A DNA stretch of 64,000 bases, taken from positions 1-64,000 of the forward strand of contig CALVWV010000011.1 in the NCBI GenBank assembly GCA_944368065.1, read 5' to 3'. The translations under genes were made by a program, and so were the position numbers. A model generated the notes under the pieces. It saw only the letters and a program-made list of their open reading frames with translations. It did not search any database and was not told where the DNA came from. How positions within the stretch are numbered: position 1 is the stretch's first letter; each line of letters starts with the position of its first letter. Shown here in pieces: positions 11,056-19,882 of the stretch. Source of the stretch: an uncultured Clostridia bacterium (GTDB taxonomy: Bacteria; Bacillota; Clostridia; Christensenellales; Borkfalkiaceae).

Positions 11056-14000
11056 TTACATAACAGTATCGCCGCCCAGCCTTTGTTCCACTTCGGAGAG
11101 CTTTACGGAAACTATTTTGGAAACGCCCTTTTCCTCCATGGTAACGCCAAAAAGGTTGTCGGCATTTTCCATAGTGGGCTTTCTGTGCGTAATTACTATG
11201 AACTGCGTCTCTGAAGAGAACTTTTTAAGATACTTTGCGTATCTGCCTACGTTTGCTTCGTCGAGCGCCGCCTCTATCTCGTCGAGCACGCAGAACGGCA
11301 TGGGGCGCATGCCTATGATTGCGAACAGTATGGCTATCGCCGTAAGCGCGCGTTCGCCGCCCGAAAGAAGGGATATTTTGGTCAGCTTTTTGCCGGGAGG
11401 GCAGGCAACGATTTCGACGCCCGCGTCGAGCGGGTCTTCGCAGTCGGTGTAGTCGAGCTCGAGCTCGGCTCTGCCGCCGCCGAAAAGCTCCTTGAAAGTC
11501 TGCTTGAAGTTTTCGTTTATCTTGGAGAAGCCGTCGTTGAAAATGCGCAGCATCTCCTGCCTTATCTCGTCCAGAGCGACGTTGAGGTCGTCTATCGCCT
11601 TTTCCATGTCAGCCTTGTCCGAAGCCATCTTGTCGTAACGCTCTTTGACCTCTTTGTACTCGGCAACTGCGTTGGGGTTGATTGCGCCGAGCATTGTTAT
11701 CTGGCGCTTTAACGAAGAAGCCGTGCTTGCCGCGGTTGAGATATCAAAATCTTCGACCTTGTACTTAAGGCAGCCTTCGTAGTCCTCGCCGTACTCCTCC
11801 AGAATGCGCTGCTGCATGTTTTCGAGGTCGGCGTCGAGTTTGGTCAACGCTATCTGCTGACCGTTTAATTTATCTTTGAGAGACTGAATGTTGTTGTGCA
11901 GATCGAGGCGCTCGACGTCTATCTGCTTTATGCGTTCGTTGAGCGCAACTTTATTGTCCGTAGTCTGCTTTATGCGGGCGCGGATATCGTCTACTACCTT
12001 CTGCTCGTCGGCGGTGAGCGCGGAATGCTCAGCCTGCCTGTTGAGCTCTTCGAGCTCCCTTTCTATGACGGGAATAGCCGCGCGCGTGCGCGCTATTTTG
12101 CTTATAAGCTCTTCCTTTTCGCTGTTGAGCCTTTCGGTGTTTTCCTTGCCCGATTTTACAGCCGCTTCCAGAGAAGCTTTTTCCACCCTCGCGGAGTTGA
12201 GCTCTTCGAGCTTTTCGTCGCGCTTTTTTACAAGCACGTCGTACTGAGTGGATATGTTTTCTATCGCGGAGGAAGCTTCGGTGGAGCGCTCGTTGAGGTC
12301 GCTCGCGCCGCGCGTGGTTTCGCTGTACTTATCGTCCAGCGCGGCGAGCCTGCCGCTTATCATCTGCTCAGTCTGGGAGAATACTGAAAGCCTGCTTTCT
12401 TCGGCGGAGAGCTGCTTTAAAAGGCTTTCTGAAAGCTGTTCGTTTGCGGCGAGTTCCGCGCGGGAGCTCTGGAAGCGTTCGCGCAGAGTCTCAAGCGCCG
12501 CAGTCTTTTCGGCAAGTTCGGCCTGAGATTTTTCGCGCATGTTCTCTGCGCGGGTGAGCGCGCTCTTTTTATCGGCTATGCTCTCCTCAATCTCTTTGAT
12601 TCTGCGCTCGTTGGCAAGAAGGTTTCCCGCGTTATCCTTGCGCGAACCGCCCGTCATCGAGCCCGAACTGTTTATCACGTCGCCGTCCAAAGTTACTATT
12701 TTGAACGCGCGGGGATACCTGCGCGATATCTGGGTCGCGCTTTCAATGTCGTCGCAGACAAGCGTGTTGCCCAGAAGATATCTTATGACGTTATCATATT
12801 TTTTATCGTATTCTACGAGGTCTACGGCAAAGCCTATTGCGCCCTTTTCCTTTATGGCAGAGCGTATGCTCGGCCCTTCGGTGCGGGGAGCGAGCGCCTC
12901 CACGGGGAGGAAAGTCACCTGACCGCCGCGCGTGCGCTTTAAGTGCTCTATGAGGAACTTAGCGTCGTCGCGCGTCTTGGTTACGACGTTCTGCATTGCG
13001 CCGCCGAAAGCCGTCTCTATGGCCACTTCATAGTCGCCCGATGTGGAGACGATATCGGCTATAAGTCCCTGTATCTTGGCAGAAATTTCGGGGTACGCCT
13101 TTGCGTCCGTCATGAGTCGCTTTACCGAATATATGTAGCCGTCGAACCTGTCGCGCAGCGCCTTTACCGTGGCGAGGCTGTCGCCGAGGCTTGCTATCTG
13201 CGAGCGCGCGTCGTAAGCTCTGCGGGTGTAAGTCTGCACCGCTTCCTCGCAGTCGCGCACGGCCTTTTGCGCCTTTTCCATGGTATCGTTTTCGGAAGAT
13301 ATGAAGTCGGAAAGTTCGCCGTGCTTTTTAATGCTTTCGTCGTAGTCCTTTTTATATCCGTCGCGCAGGGCGTTAATCTCTTTCAGCGTCGCCTGCACTT
13401 CGGAAAGGCGCTCGTTTAAAAGTTCGCGCTGGGCCTCAATAGAGCCCATGTTTTTGTTGAGGTCGGAAAGGTCGCGGAAAGTTTCCATAACCTTTTTCCT
13501 GTTCTCGTCCGTCATGGCTTCGAACTGACCTATCTCGCGCGAAAGTTCGGAAAGTTCCGTTTCAGCCGCGGCGCAGGCTGCGGCAAGTTTTTCCGCCCTT
13601 TCGTTGTTCTTCGCGCTGTAGGCTTCGGCGCGGCGTATCTCCCTTTCAATCTCGTCTATACGCTGGGAAGAGAAGGTCACGTCTTCCTGCGCGGAGCGCA
13701 GTTTTTCCTTTACGGAATTTGCCTTCTCCTGAAGCACCTTGCCTTCGCCCGTCTTCTGCTGAATGCCCACGGTGTACCTTAAAAGGCGTTCGTTGAGTTC
13801 GGCGAGCTCGCTGTCCGCGCCGTTTACCGAATCGCGGCAGACTTCGTATTCTCTGAGCACCTCTTCCGAGCGCGCGGTGAGTTTTGCAATCTCTTCGGTG
13901 AAAGAGTTGATTTTATCGGTTATTTTCTGCTTTCTGTCGGCGCTGGTATCGTGCTGATAGATGTACGAGTTTACTTCGCACGTGCGCAGTTTGTCGTACA

Positions 14001-14655
14001 GTTCTTCGTATTTTATAGCGCTTTCCGCAGCCTTTTCCGCAGGTCCGAGCTGGCGCTCCACCTCGTGCATGCGCTGGAGGAAAACATAAAGATTGTCGCG
14101 CGCGGCGGCGAGCTTGCGCTCCGCGTCCGCCTTGCGCTCCTTATATATGGATATGCCCGTGGCTTCCTCGAATATAGAGCGCCTGTCCTCGGGCTTTGCG
14201 TTCATAATCATTTCGATTCGGCCCTGACCGATAATCGAATAGCCTTCCTTTGCGGCGCCCGCGCCGTGCAGAAGTCCCGTCAGCACCTTCATCCTCGAAG
14301 GCTGGCGGTTCAAAAGATATTCGCTGTCGCCGTTGCGGTAAAGTCTGCGGGTCATCTCCACTTCGTCGCAGTCGATATCGAATATGCGCGAGGTGTTGTC
14401 GAAAGAGAGCGTAACTTCGCAAAAGGACGTGGGACGGCGCTTTTCTGTGCCGTTGAAAATGACGTCGAGCATCTGCGAACCGCGCATCATCTTTGCGGAC
14501 TGTTCGCCCAGAACCCAGCGGATAGCGTCCGCGACGTTTGACTTGCCGCAGCCGTTGGGACCTACTATGCAGGTTACGCCGTCCGTAAAAGGTATAACCG
14601 TTTTGTCCGCAAAGGACTTGAACCCTAAAAGTTCTATCTGTTTGAAAGTAACCAT
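11056..14655 (-). CDS. smc: Chromosome partition protein SMC
   Basis: A 1199-residue SMC ATPase that loops and segregates chromosomes with ScpA and ScpB. The N-terminal head has GPNGCGKSNVADAIRWVLGE at about residues 32-51. Two long coiled coils flank a hinge at about residues 500-660 (with GLIADIVSTSGDYEVAIETA and SSGSMTGGSRKDNAG). The C-terminal head has the signature LLSGGERAL near 1097, followed by Walker B FCVLDEIEAALDEANV. Length and layout are normal. It follows rnc after a gap of 280 bp that contains two copies of the short repeat. Confidence 0.98.
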   Translation of the reverse strand: MVTFKQIELLGFKSFADKTVIPFTDGVTCIVGPNGCGKSNVADAIRWVLGEQSAKMMRGSQMLDVIFNGTEKRRPTSFCEVTLSFDNTSRIFDIDCDEVEMTRRLYRNGDSEYLLNRQPSRMKVLTGLLHGAGAAKEGYSIIGQGRIEMIMNAKPEDRRSIFEEATGISIYKERKADAERKLAAARDNLYVFLQRMHEVERQLGPAEKAAESAIKYEELYDKLRTCEVNSYIYQHDTSADRKQKITDKINSFTEEIAKLTARSEEVLREYEVCRDSVNGADSELAELNERLLRYTVGIQQKTGEGKVLQEKANSVKEKLRSAQEDVTFSSQRIDEIEREIRRAEAYSAKNNERAEKLAAACAAAETELSELSREIGQFEAMTDENRKKVMETFRDLSDLNKNMGSIEAQRELLNERLSEVQATLKEINALRDGYKKDYDESIKKHGELSDFISSENDTMEKAQKAVRDCEEAVQTYTRRAYDARSQIASLGDSLATVKALRDRFDGYIYSVKRLMTDAKAYPEISAKIQGLIADIVSTSGDYEVAIETAFGGAMQNVVTKTRDDAKFLIEHLKRTRGGQVTFLPVEALAPRTEGPSIRSAIKEKGAIGFAVDLVEYDKKYDNVIRYLLGNTLVCDDIESATQISRRYPRAFKIVTLDGDVINSSGSMTGGSRKDNAGNLLANERRIKEIEESIADKKSALTRAENMREKSQAELAEKTAALETLRERFQSSRAELAANEQLSESLLKQLSAEESRLSVFSQTEQMISGRLAALDDKYSETTRGASDLNERSTEASSAIENISTQYDVLVKKRDEKLEELNSARVEKASLEAAVKSGKENTERLNSEKEELISKIARTRAAIPVIERELEELNRQAEHSALTADEQKVVDDIRARIKQTTDNKVALNERIKQIDVERLDLHNNIQSLKDKLNGQQIALTKLDADLENMQQRILEEYGEDYEGCLKYKVEDFDISTAASTASSLKRQITMLGAINPNAVAEYKEVKERYDKMASDKADMEKAIDDLNVALDEIRQEMLRIFNDGFSKINENFKQTFKELFGGGRAELELDYTDCEDPLDAGVEIVACPPGKKLTKISLLSGGERALTAIAILFAIIGMRPMPFCVLDEIEAALDEANVGRYAKYLKKFSSETQFIVITHRKPTMENADNLFGVTMEEKGVSKIVSVKLSEVEQRLGGDTVM

Positions 14656-14734
14656 AAAAAAACCAAATTACGCCGCAGAACTTGCCGCTTTTTGCGGCAC
14701 GACGATTATATTTACCACCTTATCTGCATTAAAT

Positions 14735-14758
14735 CGCATATATATGCGGGGCAATGCC
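14735..14758 (+). repeat. Short intergenic repeat, copy 5
   Basis: CGCATATATATGCGGGGCAA followed by TGCC, in the rnc-smc gap. The CGCATATATATGCG core is a perfect palindrome followed by GGGCAAT. Confidence 0.55.
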
Positions 14759-14847
14759 TTTTTAAATCAAACCGCAGAGAACGTTTTATGCACATTTTTT
14801 GCATTCATCAGGGCATATGTGCCTGCAAATTTCAAAAAGTGCGTAAG

Positions 14848-14872
14848 CCGCGCATATGCAAGGGACAATTCC
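14848..14872 (+). repeat. Short intergenic repeat, copy 6
   Basis: CCGCGCATATGCAAGGGACA followed by ATTCC, a diverged member of the family in the same gap as copy 5. Confidence 0.4.
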
Positions 14873-14935
14873 TTTCGGAAAACATGCAGAACGCTGCTTT
14901 ATGCAAAACATGCGGATATATGCCGCGATTATTCT

Positions 14936-15583
14936 TTACGTAAGGCAATCGAGCGCGCTTTTTGCGGCACGGCGTTCCGCCTCGCCCTTGCTTTTGCCCC
15001 TGCCCGAAAAGCTTTTGCCGCACACTGCCACGTCGCACACAAAATCGGGCTTATCGGGCGTGCCGCCCTGCAGCCTCGTCCTGTAAGAAGGCAGCTGTTC
15101 GCCTTTGCTTTGGACGTACTCCTGAAGTTCGCCCTTATAATTGCGCGGCGCAGACACGTGCGCCGCGAGAAGAGTTCTGTTTATGAATTTTTCAGCCGCG
15201 GCATATCCGCCGTCGGCAAATATTGCGCCGCACACCGATTCGTAAACAGAAGAGAGCGGCTTTTCGCCCACGTCTGGCACTCCCTTAATTATGCACGAAG
15301 GAAGTCCGAGTTCCTCGGAAGCGCACTTGAGCGGCTCGTGGGAGACGAGCTTCTGTCTGCGCGCGGTCATCTGACCCTCCGTACCCCCTTCGGAATACAG
15401 CCGCGCCGTGACGATAAGCTGAATTACCGAATCGCCGAGAAATTCAAGCTGTTCGTAATTATCCGCGCCGGAAGCGGAAGAATGCGTGAGGGCGCGCTCA
15501 AGCAGCTTTTTATCTTTAAAAGTATAACCGAGCTTTTTTTCAAGCGTCTGAAAGCTGACGAGGAAACTGTTTTTACCAGACAC
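14936..15583 (-). CDS. rnc: Ribonuclease III
   Basis: A 215-residue double-strand RNA nuclease that processes rRNA precursors and mRNAs. The nuclease domain has EQLEFLGDS at residues 44-52, keeping E44, E47 and D51. The second metal motif, usually D-x-x-E, reads SSVYES at 111-116: E115 is kept, but the conserved Asp position is S112. A double-strand RNA-binding domain follows from about 150, ending GKSKGEAERRAAKSALD. The start is GTG at 15583 with AGAGGAG upstream inside plsX; only two bases separate the genes. The Ser substitution may lower activity but does not prove loss. Confidence 0.95.
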   Translation of the reverse strand: MSGKNSFLVSFQTLEKKLGYTFKDKKLLERALTHSSASGADNYEQLEFLGDSVIQLIVTARLYSEGGTEGQMTARRQKLVSHEPLKCASEELGLPSCIIKGVPDVGEKPLSSVYESVCGAIFADGGYAAAEKFINRTLLAAHVSAPRNYKGELQEYVQSKGEQLPSYRTRLQGGTPDKPDFVCDVAVCGKSFSGRGKSKGEAERRAAKSALDCLT

Positions 15584-15585
15584 AA

Positions 15586-16617
15586 TTACTCCTCTTGAGG
15601 GATAAGGTTATCCCAGTCGACGGAGGCGAGCATATCCTCTATCTTGCCGATAAGATTGCCGCGGTATATTGCTGCGGCGTTCTGTACTGCGGCGGTTATG
15701 GTGCGCGCCTTGGAAGAACCGTGACTCTTTATGACGACCTTTTTTACGCCGAGAAGAAGCGCGCCGCCGACTGCTTCGAAGTCGAGCTGAGAGCGCATGC
15801 GCTTGAACGCCTTCAGAAGGAAGAGGCTGCCTATCTTTGAGGCAAGCGAGCTCGTCGCCTCCTTTTTGAGTACAGAGAGAATGAGTTTGCCGCAGCCTTC
15901 CATGGACTTAAGCGCAATGTTGCCGGAAAAACCGTCGCAGACGGCTACATCGCAGTCGCCGAGCATTATATCGCGCCCTTCGATGTTGCCGCCGAAGTTT
16001 ATTACGTCCATCTTCCTTAAAAGCTGGTAAGTCTGCTGGTGCAGAGGGTCGCCCTTATGCTCTTCCGTGCCGTTGTTGACGAGCCCTACTTTTGCATTCT
16101 GTATGCCGAAACCTGCCGCGGCATACGCTGAGGCGAGCACGGCAAACTGGCAGAGCATGGAAGGTTTGCACTCGGCATTCGCGCCGCAGTCGCACAAAAG
16201 CGTGTAGCTGCCGCGTATGTTGGGGATTGCGGGGCAGAGCGCGGGGCGCTTTACGCCGCGTATTCTGCCTAAAAGGAGCTGTCCCGCCGCAATAGTTGCG
16301 CCTGTCGAACCCGCCGTAACAAGCCCGGCTATCTCGTCTTCCGATTTGAGCGCTTTGAACGCCTTTACAAGCGAAGATTCCTTTTTGCGGATAGCTTCGG
16401 TAGGGATGTCGTTCATGTCTATGACGTCGCGGCAGTCCATGATTTCAAGGCGGGATTTATCGTAAGTAAATTTTGAAAGCTCGGCTTCTATGACTTCCTG
16501 CTTGCCTGCAAGAATAAGGTAAATTTCCTTGTCCGCTTCAAGCGCTTTGACCGCACCTTCTACCGGAGCCTCAGGCGCGTTATCGCCGCCCATTGCGTCA
16601 ACTATAATTTTTATCAT
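15586..16617 (-). CDS. plsX: Phosphate acyltransferase PlsX
   Basis: A 343-residue enzyme making acyl-phosphate from acyl-ACP, the first step of phospholipid synthesis through PlsY in Gram-positives. The family N-terminus is MIKIIVDAMGGDNAPEAP, with later VTAGSTGATIAAGQ and VCDGFSGNIALKS. AAGGAT lies before the ATG. In Bacillus, fabD, fabG and acpP lie between plsX and rnc; here rnc follows directly. Upstream sit two copies of the structured repeat element. Confidence 0.97.
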   Translation of the reverse strand: MIKIIVDAMGGDNAPEAPVEGAVKALEADKEIYLILAGKQEVIEAELSKFTYDKSRLEIMDCRDVIDMNDIPTEAIRKKESSLVKAFKALKSEDEIAGLVTAGSTGATIAAGQLLLGRIRGVKRPALCPAIPNIRGSYTLLCDCGANAECKPSMLCQFAVLASAYAAAGFGIQNAKVGLVNNGTEEHKGDPLHQQTYQLLRKMDVINFGGNIEGRDIMLGDCDVAVCDGFSGNIALKSMEGCGKLILSVLKKEATSSLASKIGSLFLLKAFKRMRSQLDFEAVGGALLLGVKKVVIKSHGSSKARTITAAVQNAAAIYRGNLIGKIEDMLASVDWDNLIPQEE

Positions 16618-16670
16618 AAAACTATCCTTTAAAAAGAAATCTTAAATTGCAGAAATTAATTTATAAGCGT

Positions 16671-16752
16671 TTACAACCGCAGATACGCTCAGTGCAGATA
16701 TTATGTACAGCGCGCATAAGATGCAAGCGTGACAATGTTATGCAAAGTAAAT
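16671..16752 (+). repeat. Structured repeat element, partial copy B
   Basis: A shortened relative of the element at 16760-16884: it begins TTACAACCGCAGATACGC and ends GCAAGCGTGACAATGTTATG then CAAAGTAAAT. The middle hairpins are reduced and the right closing arm is missing. It lies directly beside the complete copy, between plsX and asnS. Confidence 0.6.
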
Positions 16753-16759
16753 CCTTGGC

Positions 16760-16884
16760 TATAACCGCGCAGATGCGAGCAGAACGCGGAGCGCGCGGAA
16801 GCCGCGAGGGAGCGTACTTTATTGTACGTGACCGAGCGGACCTGCAAGCGCGACAATGTTATGCGAAGTATATACGCGGTTATA
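16760..16884 (+). repeat. Structured repeat element, complete copy A
   Basis: A 125-bp intergenic element closed by TATAACCGCG (16760-16769) and CGCGGTTATA (16875-16884). Inside are a hairpin CGCGG-AAG-CCGCG (16794-16806), a hairpin CGTAC-TTTATT-GTACG (16813-16828) and the conserved single-stranded stretch AGCGCGACAATGTTATGCGA. The same order, with different but still paired stems, occurs at 41323-41436. It could be a structured RNA or a mobile DNA repeat; I do not recognise it. The working strand is unknown. Confidence 0.7.
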
Positions 16885-16888
16885 AAAA

Positions 16889-18268
16889 TTAATACAAAAG
16901 GTTACCGACAGTCCTGGGGAAGGGTATGACGTCGCGTATGTTGGAAACGCCCGTTAAATACATTATGAGCCTTTCGAAGCCGAGGCCGTAGCCCGAGTGA
17001 ACGCAGCCGCCGTAACGCCTTAAATCGGTGTAGAATTCGTAATCTTCGGCTTTGAGACCGCATTCCTTCATCCTCTGTTCGAGGACGTCGAGCCTTTCCT
17101 CCCTCTGGCTACCGCCTATGAGTTCGCCTATGCCGGGAACGAGCAGGTCAGCCGCGGCAACAGTCTTGTTGTCGTCGTTGAGGCGCATGTAGAACGCCTT
17201 GATTTCCTTGGGGTAATCGGTGAGGAAGACGGGCTTTCTGAATACCGTTTCGGTAAGGTATCTTTCGTGCTCGCTCTGCAAATCGCAGCCCCATTCAACG
17301 GGGTATTCAAACTTTTTGCCCTCGGCTATGGCTTTTTTGAGTATATCTATCGCCTCGGTATAGGGAAGGCGCACGAATTCGCCGCCCTTTAACGCTTCGA
17401 ACCTGTCTTTGAGTTCGGGGCAAACCCTTTCGGTGAGGAAGTCAACCTCGTATTCGCACGTTTCGTGAACGTATTCGGCAACAAATTTGACCATTGCCTC
17501 GGCTACGTCCATATCGCCCGCAAGGTCGCAGAAAGCCATTTCGGGCTCAATCATCCAGAACTCTGCGGCGTGGCGCGCGGTGTTGGAATTTTCGGCGCGG
17601 AAGGTAGGTCCGAACGTATATACGTTGGAGAACGCCATTGCGTAAGTTTCAACGTCGAGCTGTCCTGAAACGGTGAGCGCCGCCCTTTTGCCGAAAAAGT
17701 CCTTGGAAAGGTCGGTTTCACCGGGCTCAAGCGTGGTTACCCTGAACATAGCGCCCGCGCCCTCGCAGTCGGAACCTGTGATTATAGGGGTATGCACATA
17801 TACGAAGCCGCGGTCGTTAAAGAACTTGTGTATCGCAAACGCCGCCTGCGAACGGATGCGGAACACCGCGCCGAACAGGTTTGTCCTGGGACGGAGGTGC
17901 GCAATTTCGCGCAGGAATTCGGGCGAATGCCTCTTCTTCTGCAGAGGGTACGAAGGCAGCGAAGTGCCGTCCACTATCACCTCTTCGGCGTGCAGTTCGA
18001 AGGGCTGGCGCATTTCGGGCGTGAGCAATATTCTGCCGCGAACGGTGAGTGCGGCGCCTACGCCGCAATGCACGATATTTTCGTAATCGGCAAGCTTTTC
18101 CCTTTCAAGAACGACCTGGCAGTTTTTCTGGCAGGAGCCGTCGTTAAGTTCGATAAAGCCGAAATTTTTGCCGTCGCGCACGGTGCGCGCCCAGCCGCGG
18201 ACGGTAACCTCGGCATCGCCGAAGCTTTTTGTATCCGCATACAAAGTTTTAACGTAAGTTCTGTTCAT
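16889..18268 (-). CDS. asnS: Asparaginyl-tRNA synthetase
   Basis: A 459-residue class II synthetase that charges tRNA-Asn. The N-terminal OB-fold (about 1-105) starts [16 protein letters not shown]. The catalytic domain has motif 2 around [20 protein letters not shown], the family sequence EPEMAF, and motif 3 [13 protein letters not shown] near the end. I chose the ATG at 18268 with AGAGG upstream rather than an in-frame start 16 codons earlier, because the family starts there and the promoter at 18318-18346 would place the earlier start at the transcript's 5' end. Confidence 0.97.
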   Translation of the reverse strand: MNRTYVKTLYADTKSFGDAEVTVRGWARTVRDGKNFGFIELNDGSCQKNCQVVLEREKLADYENIVHCGVGAALTVRGRILLTPEMRQPFELHAEEVIVDGTSLPSYPLQKKRHSPEFLREIAHLRPRTNLFGAVFRIRSQAAFAIHKFFNDRGFVYVHTPIITGSDCEGAGAMFRVTTLEPGETDLSKDFFGKRAALTVSGQLDVETYAMAFSNVYTFGPTFRAENSNTARHAAEFWMIEPEMAFCDLAGDMDVAEAMVKFVAEYVHETCEYEVDFLTERVCPELKDRFEALKGGEFVRLPYTEAIDILKKAIAEGKKFEYPVEWGCDLQSEHERYLTETVFRKPVFLTDYPKEIKAFYMRLNDDNKTVAAADLLVPGIGELIGGSQREERLDVLEQRMKECGLKAEDYEFYTDLRRYGGCVHSGYGLGFERLIMYLTGVSNIRDVIPFPRTVGNLLY

Positions 18269-18317
18269 AAGACCTCTTACAGCACAATGCTTTCTCATAA
18301 AATTATATCCACTCAAA

Positions 18318-18346
18318 ATTGTAGCATATTTTTAAAAAAAATACAA
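18318..18346 (-). promoter_or_regulatory. Sigma-A type promoter for asnS
   Basis: On the minus strand TTGTAT (18341-18346) and TACAAT (18318-18323) are 17 bases apart. Transcription would start near 18311, about 40 bases before the asnS ATG. Confidence 0.75.
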
Positions 18347-18536
18347 TAGAATTGTCCGCTTTTTTTGCGCGCGCGCCATTTTTTGACGCGAATTAACAAA
18401 ATAAAAGCGGAATGCCGTAACGCAGAAACCTGCGCGCCGAAAACTTTATGCGCGGAGGAAAAAGTCCGGAACGGAAAAATTCAGGGCGCGGCGAAAGAAA
18501 ATCTTAACGGTAATAAACATCGCGGAAATTTTAAAA

Positions 18537-18567
18537 CGCCCGCTTTGCCGATAAGGCAAAGCGGGCG
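18537..18567. terminator. Hairpin near the VanW gene end
   Basis: Arms CGCCCGCTTTGCC and GGCAAAGCGGGCG pair over 13 bp around a GATAA loop. It lies 68 bp downstream of the VanW-family stop on the minus strand, with T-rich sequence on the left in minus-strand reading. Confidence 0.6.
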
Positions 18568-18634
18568 CAAAAAATAAAATTATTTCACTCCGCAGTTAAT
18601 TTGCGGTGTCTGAAAAGCTTAAGCCTTTCAAAGC

Positions 18635-19882
18635 TCAGTTTCCGCTATCTCCATCAGAGTTTCCGACGGGGTCGGCGGAAGGCTGCGGCGCGTCTGTTCT
18701 GGCGGGCAGATATTTATCCTTTCTTATAAGCTTTCTTTCGGTGACGCCGCCGCGCGTTATGTTCAGATAGCACTCGCTTATCACGGCTCCCTCCTCCTCG
18801 CCCACCACGACGGAATCGAGCGAATATTCCGCGCCGCAATCCATTCCGTAAACTTCGCATCTTATATAGTTTGAACCCGTTAAAACGCGGATATATGCGG
18901 GGTAATTCGTGGTATTTCTGAATTTCAGATCGCTGTAAGTCCCGCTCACCATCGCGTCGCGCGAGGGGCTCACGTAGCTTACCGCAAGGCTGTGGGGGTG
19001 ATACTCGGTGACTTTGAGCCCCGCAAGCAGCGCGGCGTTGTACAGCGTTGTGCTGACCTGGCACACGCCGCCGCCGGTGCCGTAGACAAAGCGGCCGTCC
19101 TCTATGATTTTTGCGCGCCTGAACCCGTTTTTTACCGTCCTCGCGCCCACGCGCGAATTGAAAGAAAAGCTTTTGCCCGCGCCTAAAATGCAGCCGCTTA
19201 TTTTTTCGCCCGCAAGTTTTATGTTTGAAACTCTCGGCGCGTTTCCGCCGTCGAAATACGTGGTATAGGAAGAAAGGCGCACCGTTCTGCGTCTGAGCAT
19301 TTCAAGGCTCTGCTTCGGTTCGGAAATTTTCACGCTGAGATTTACGGCGGCAAAATCTGTTCCGTAGCCGCGGTTTTCCAGCGACGAAAGCATATCGCCG
19401 CGCAACCTTTCCCCGTCGGCAATAACGCCCCGCCTGCCCGCTTCGTAATAAAACGGCTCGCCCGCGCCGCCGTTGAAATATGCTTCAGGTTCTGCAAGTT
19501 CGCTGAATTCGGCGGCACATATGCCCGAAACAACGGCGTCCAGACCGTTCAGGTAGTACTTTACCTGCGCGCCGTAATCGCCCGCGCCCCGCACCGACGA
19601 AAGCACCTTTGAAAGGTTATCTTTAAATGATATTTCGGGATAAGAATAGCTGTAAACGTTTTGCCCGCAGCGCACCTCGAGCTTTCTTCCCTTAAGGTCG
19701 GAAAGTATATCTTCGCGCACGGCTGCCGCGGCGCGCACTGCAGAAAGTCCGCCCACGTCAACCCCGTTCACAAACGTCCCGCGAGGCAATCTTTTAGCCC
19801 AGCCGCCGAAAACAAAAATGCCCGCGGCGAGCGCGGGCATAACCATAAACACAAAAAACAGTCTTTTAAAAAATAATTTCAA
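18635..19882 (-). CDS. VanW-family cell-wall-associated protein
   Basis: A 415-residue protein with one N-terminal membrane anchor (about residues 5-27), an extracellular region resembling the peptidoglycan-binding module of YoaR-type proteins (about 45-190), and a VanW domain (about 205-340) with GKSFSFNSRVGART, GGGVCQVSTTLYNAAL and HPHSLAVSYV. The role of VanW domains is not established; most are surface proteins. The tail is polar. The start is TTG at 19882, overlapping the PHP gene stop (TTGA), so it is translationally coupled to that gene. Confidence 0.88.
   Translation of the reverse strand: MKLFFKRLFFVFMVMPALAAGIFVFGGWAKRLPRGTFVNGVDVGGLSAVRAAAAVREDILSDLKGRKLEVRCGQNVYSYSYPEISFKDNLSKVLSSVRGAGDYGAQVKYYLNGLDAVVSGICAAEFSELAEPEAYFNGGAGEPFYYEAGRRGVIADGERLRGDMLSSLENRGYGTDFAAVNLSVKISEPKQSLEMLRRRTVRLSSYTTYFDGGNAPRVSNIKLAGEKISGCILGAGKSFSFNSRVGARTVKNGFRRAKIIEDGRFVYGTGGGVCQVSTTLYNAALLAGLKVTEYHPHSLAVSYVSPSRDAMVSGTYSDLKFRNTTNYPAYIRVLTGSNYIRCEVYGMDCGAEYSLDSVVVGEEEGAVISECYLNITRGGVTERKLIRKDKYLPARTDAPQPSADPVGNSDGDSGN

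Larger units (their letters stand above)
18269..18634. other. Intergenic region between asnS and the VanW gene
   Basis: This 366-bp gap holds the asnS promoter (18318-18346) and a hairpin that could end the asnS-side or VanW-side transcript (18537-18567). The rest is AT-rich with purine-rich stretches. I see no gene, tRNA or repeat copy in it. Confidence 0.6.

Noticed and set aside
18453..18470. GCGGAGGAAAAAGTCCGGA-like stretch resembling the start of RNase P RNA
   Set aside because: The matching partner helix and the roughly 350 further bases of the RNA are absent; a VanW gene begins about 180 bp on.
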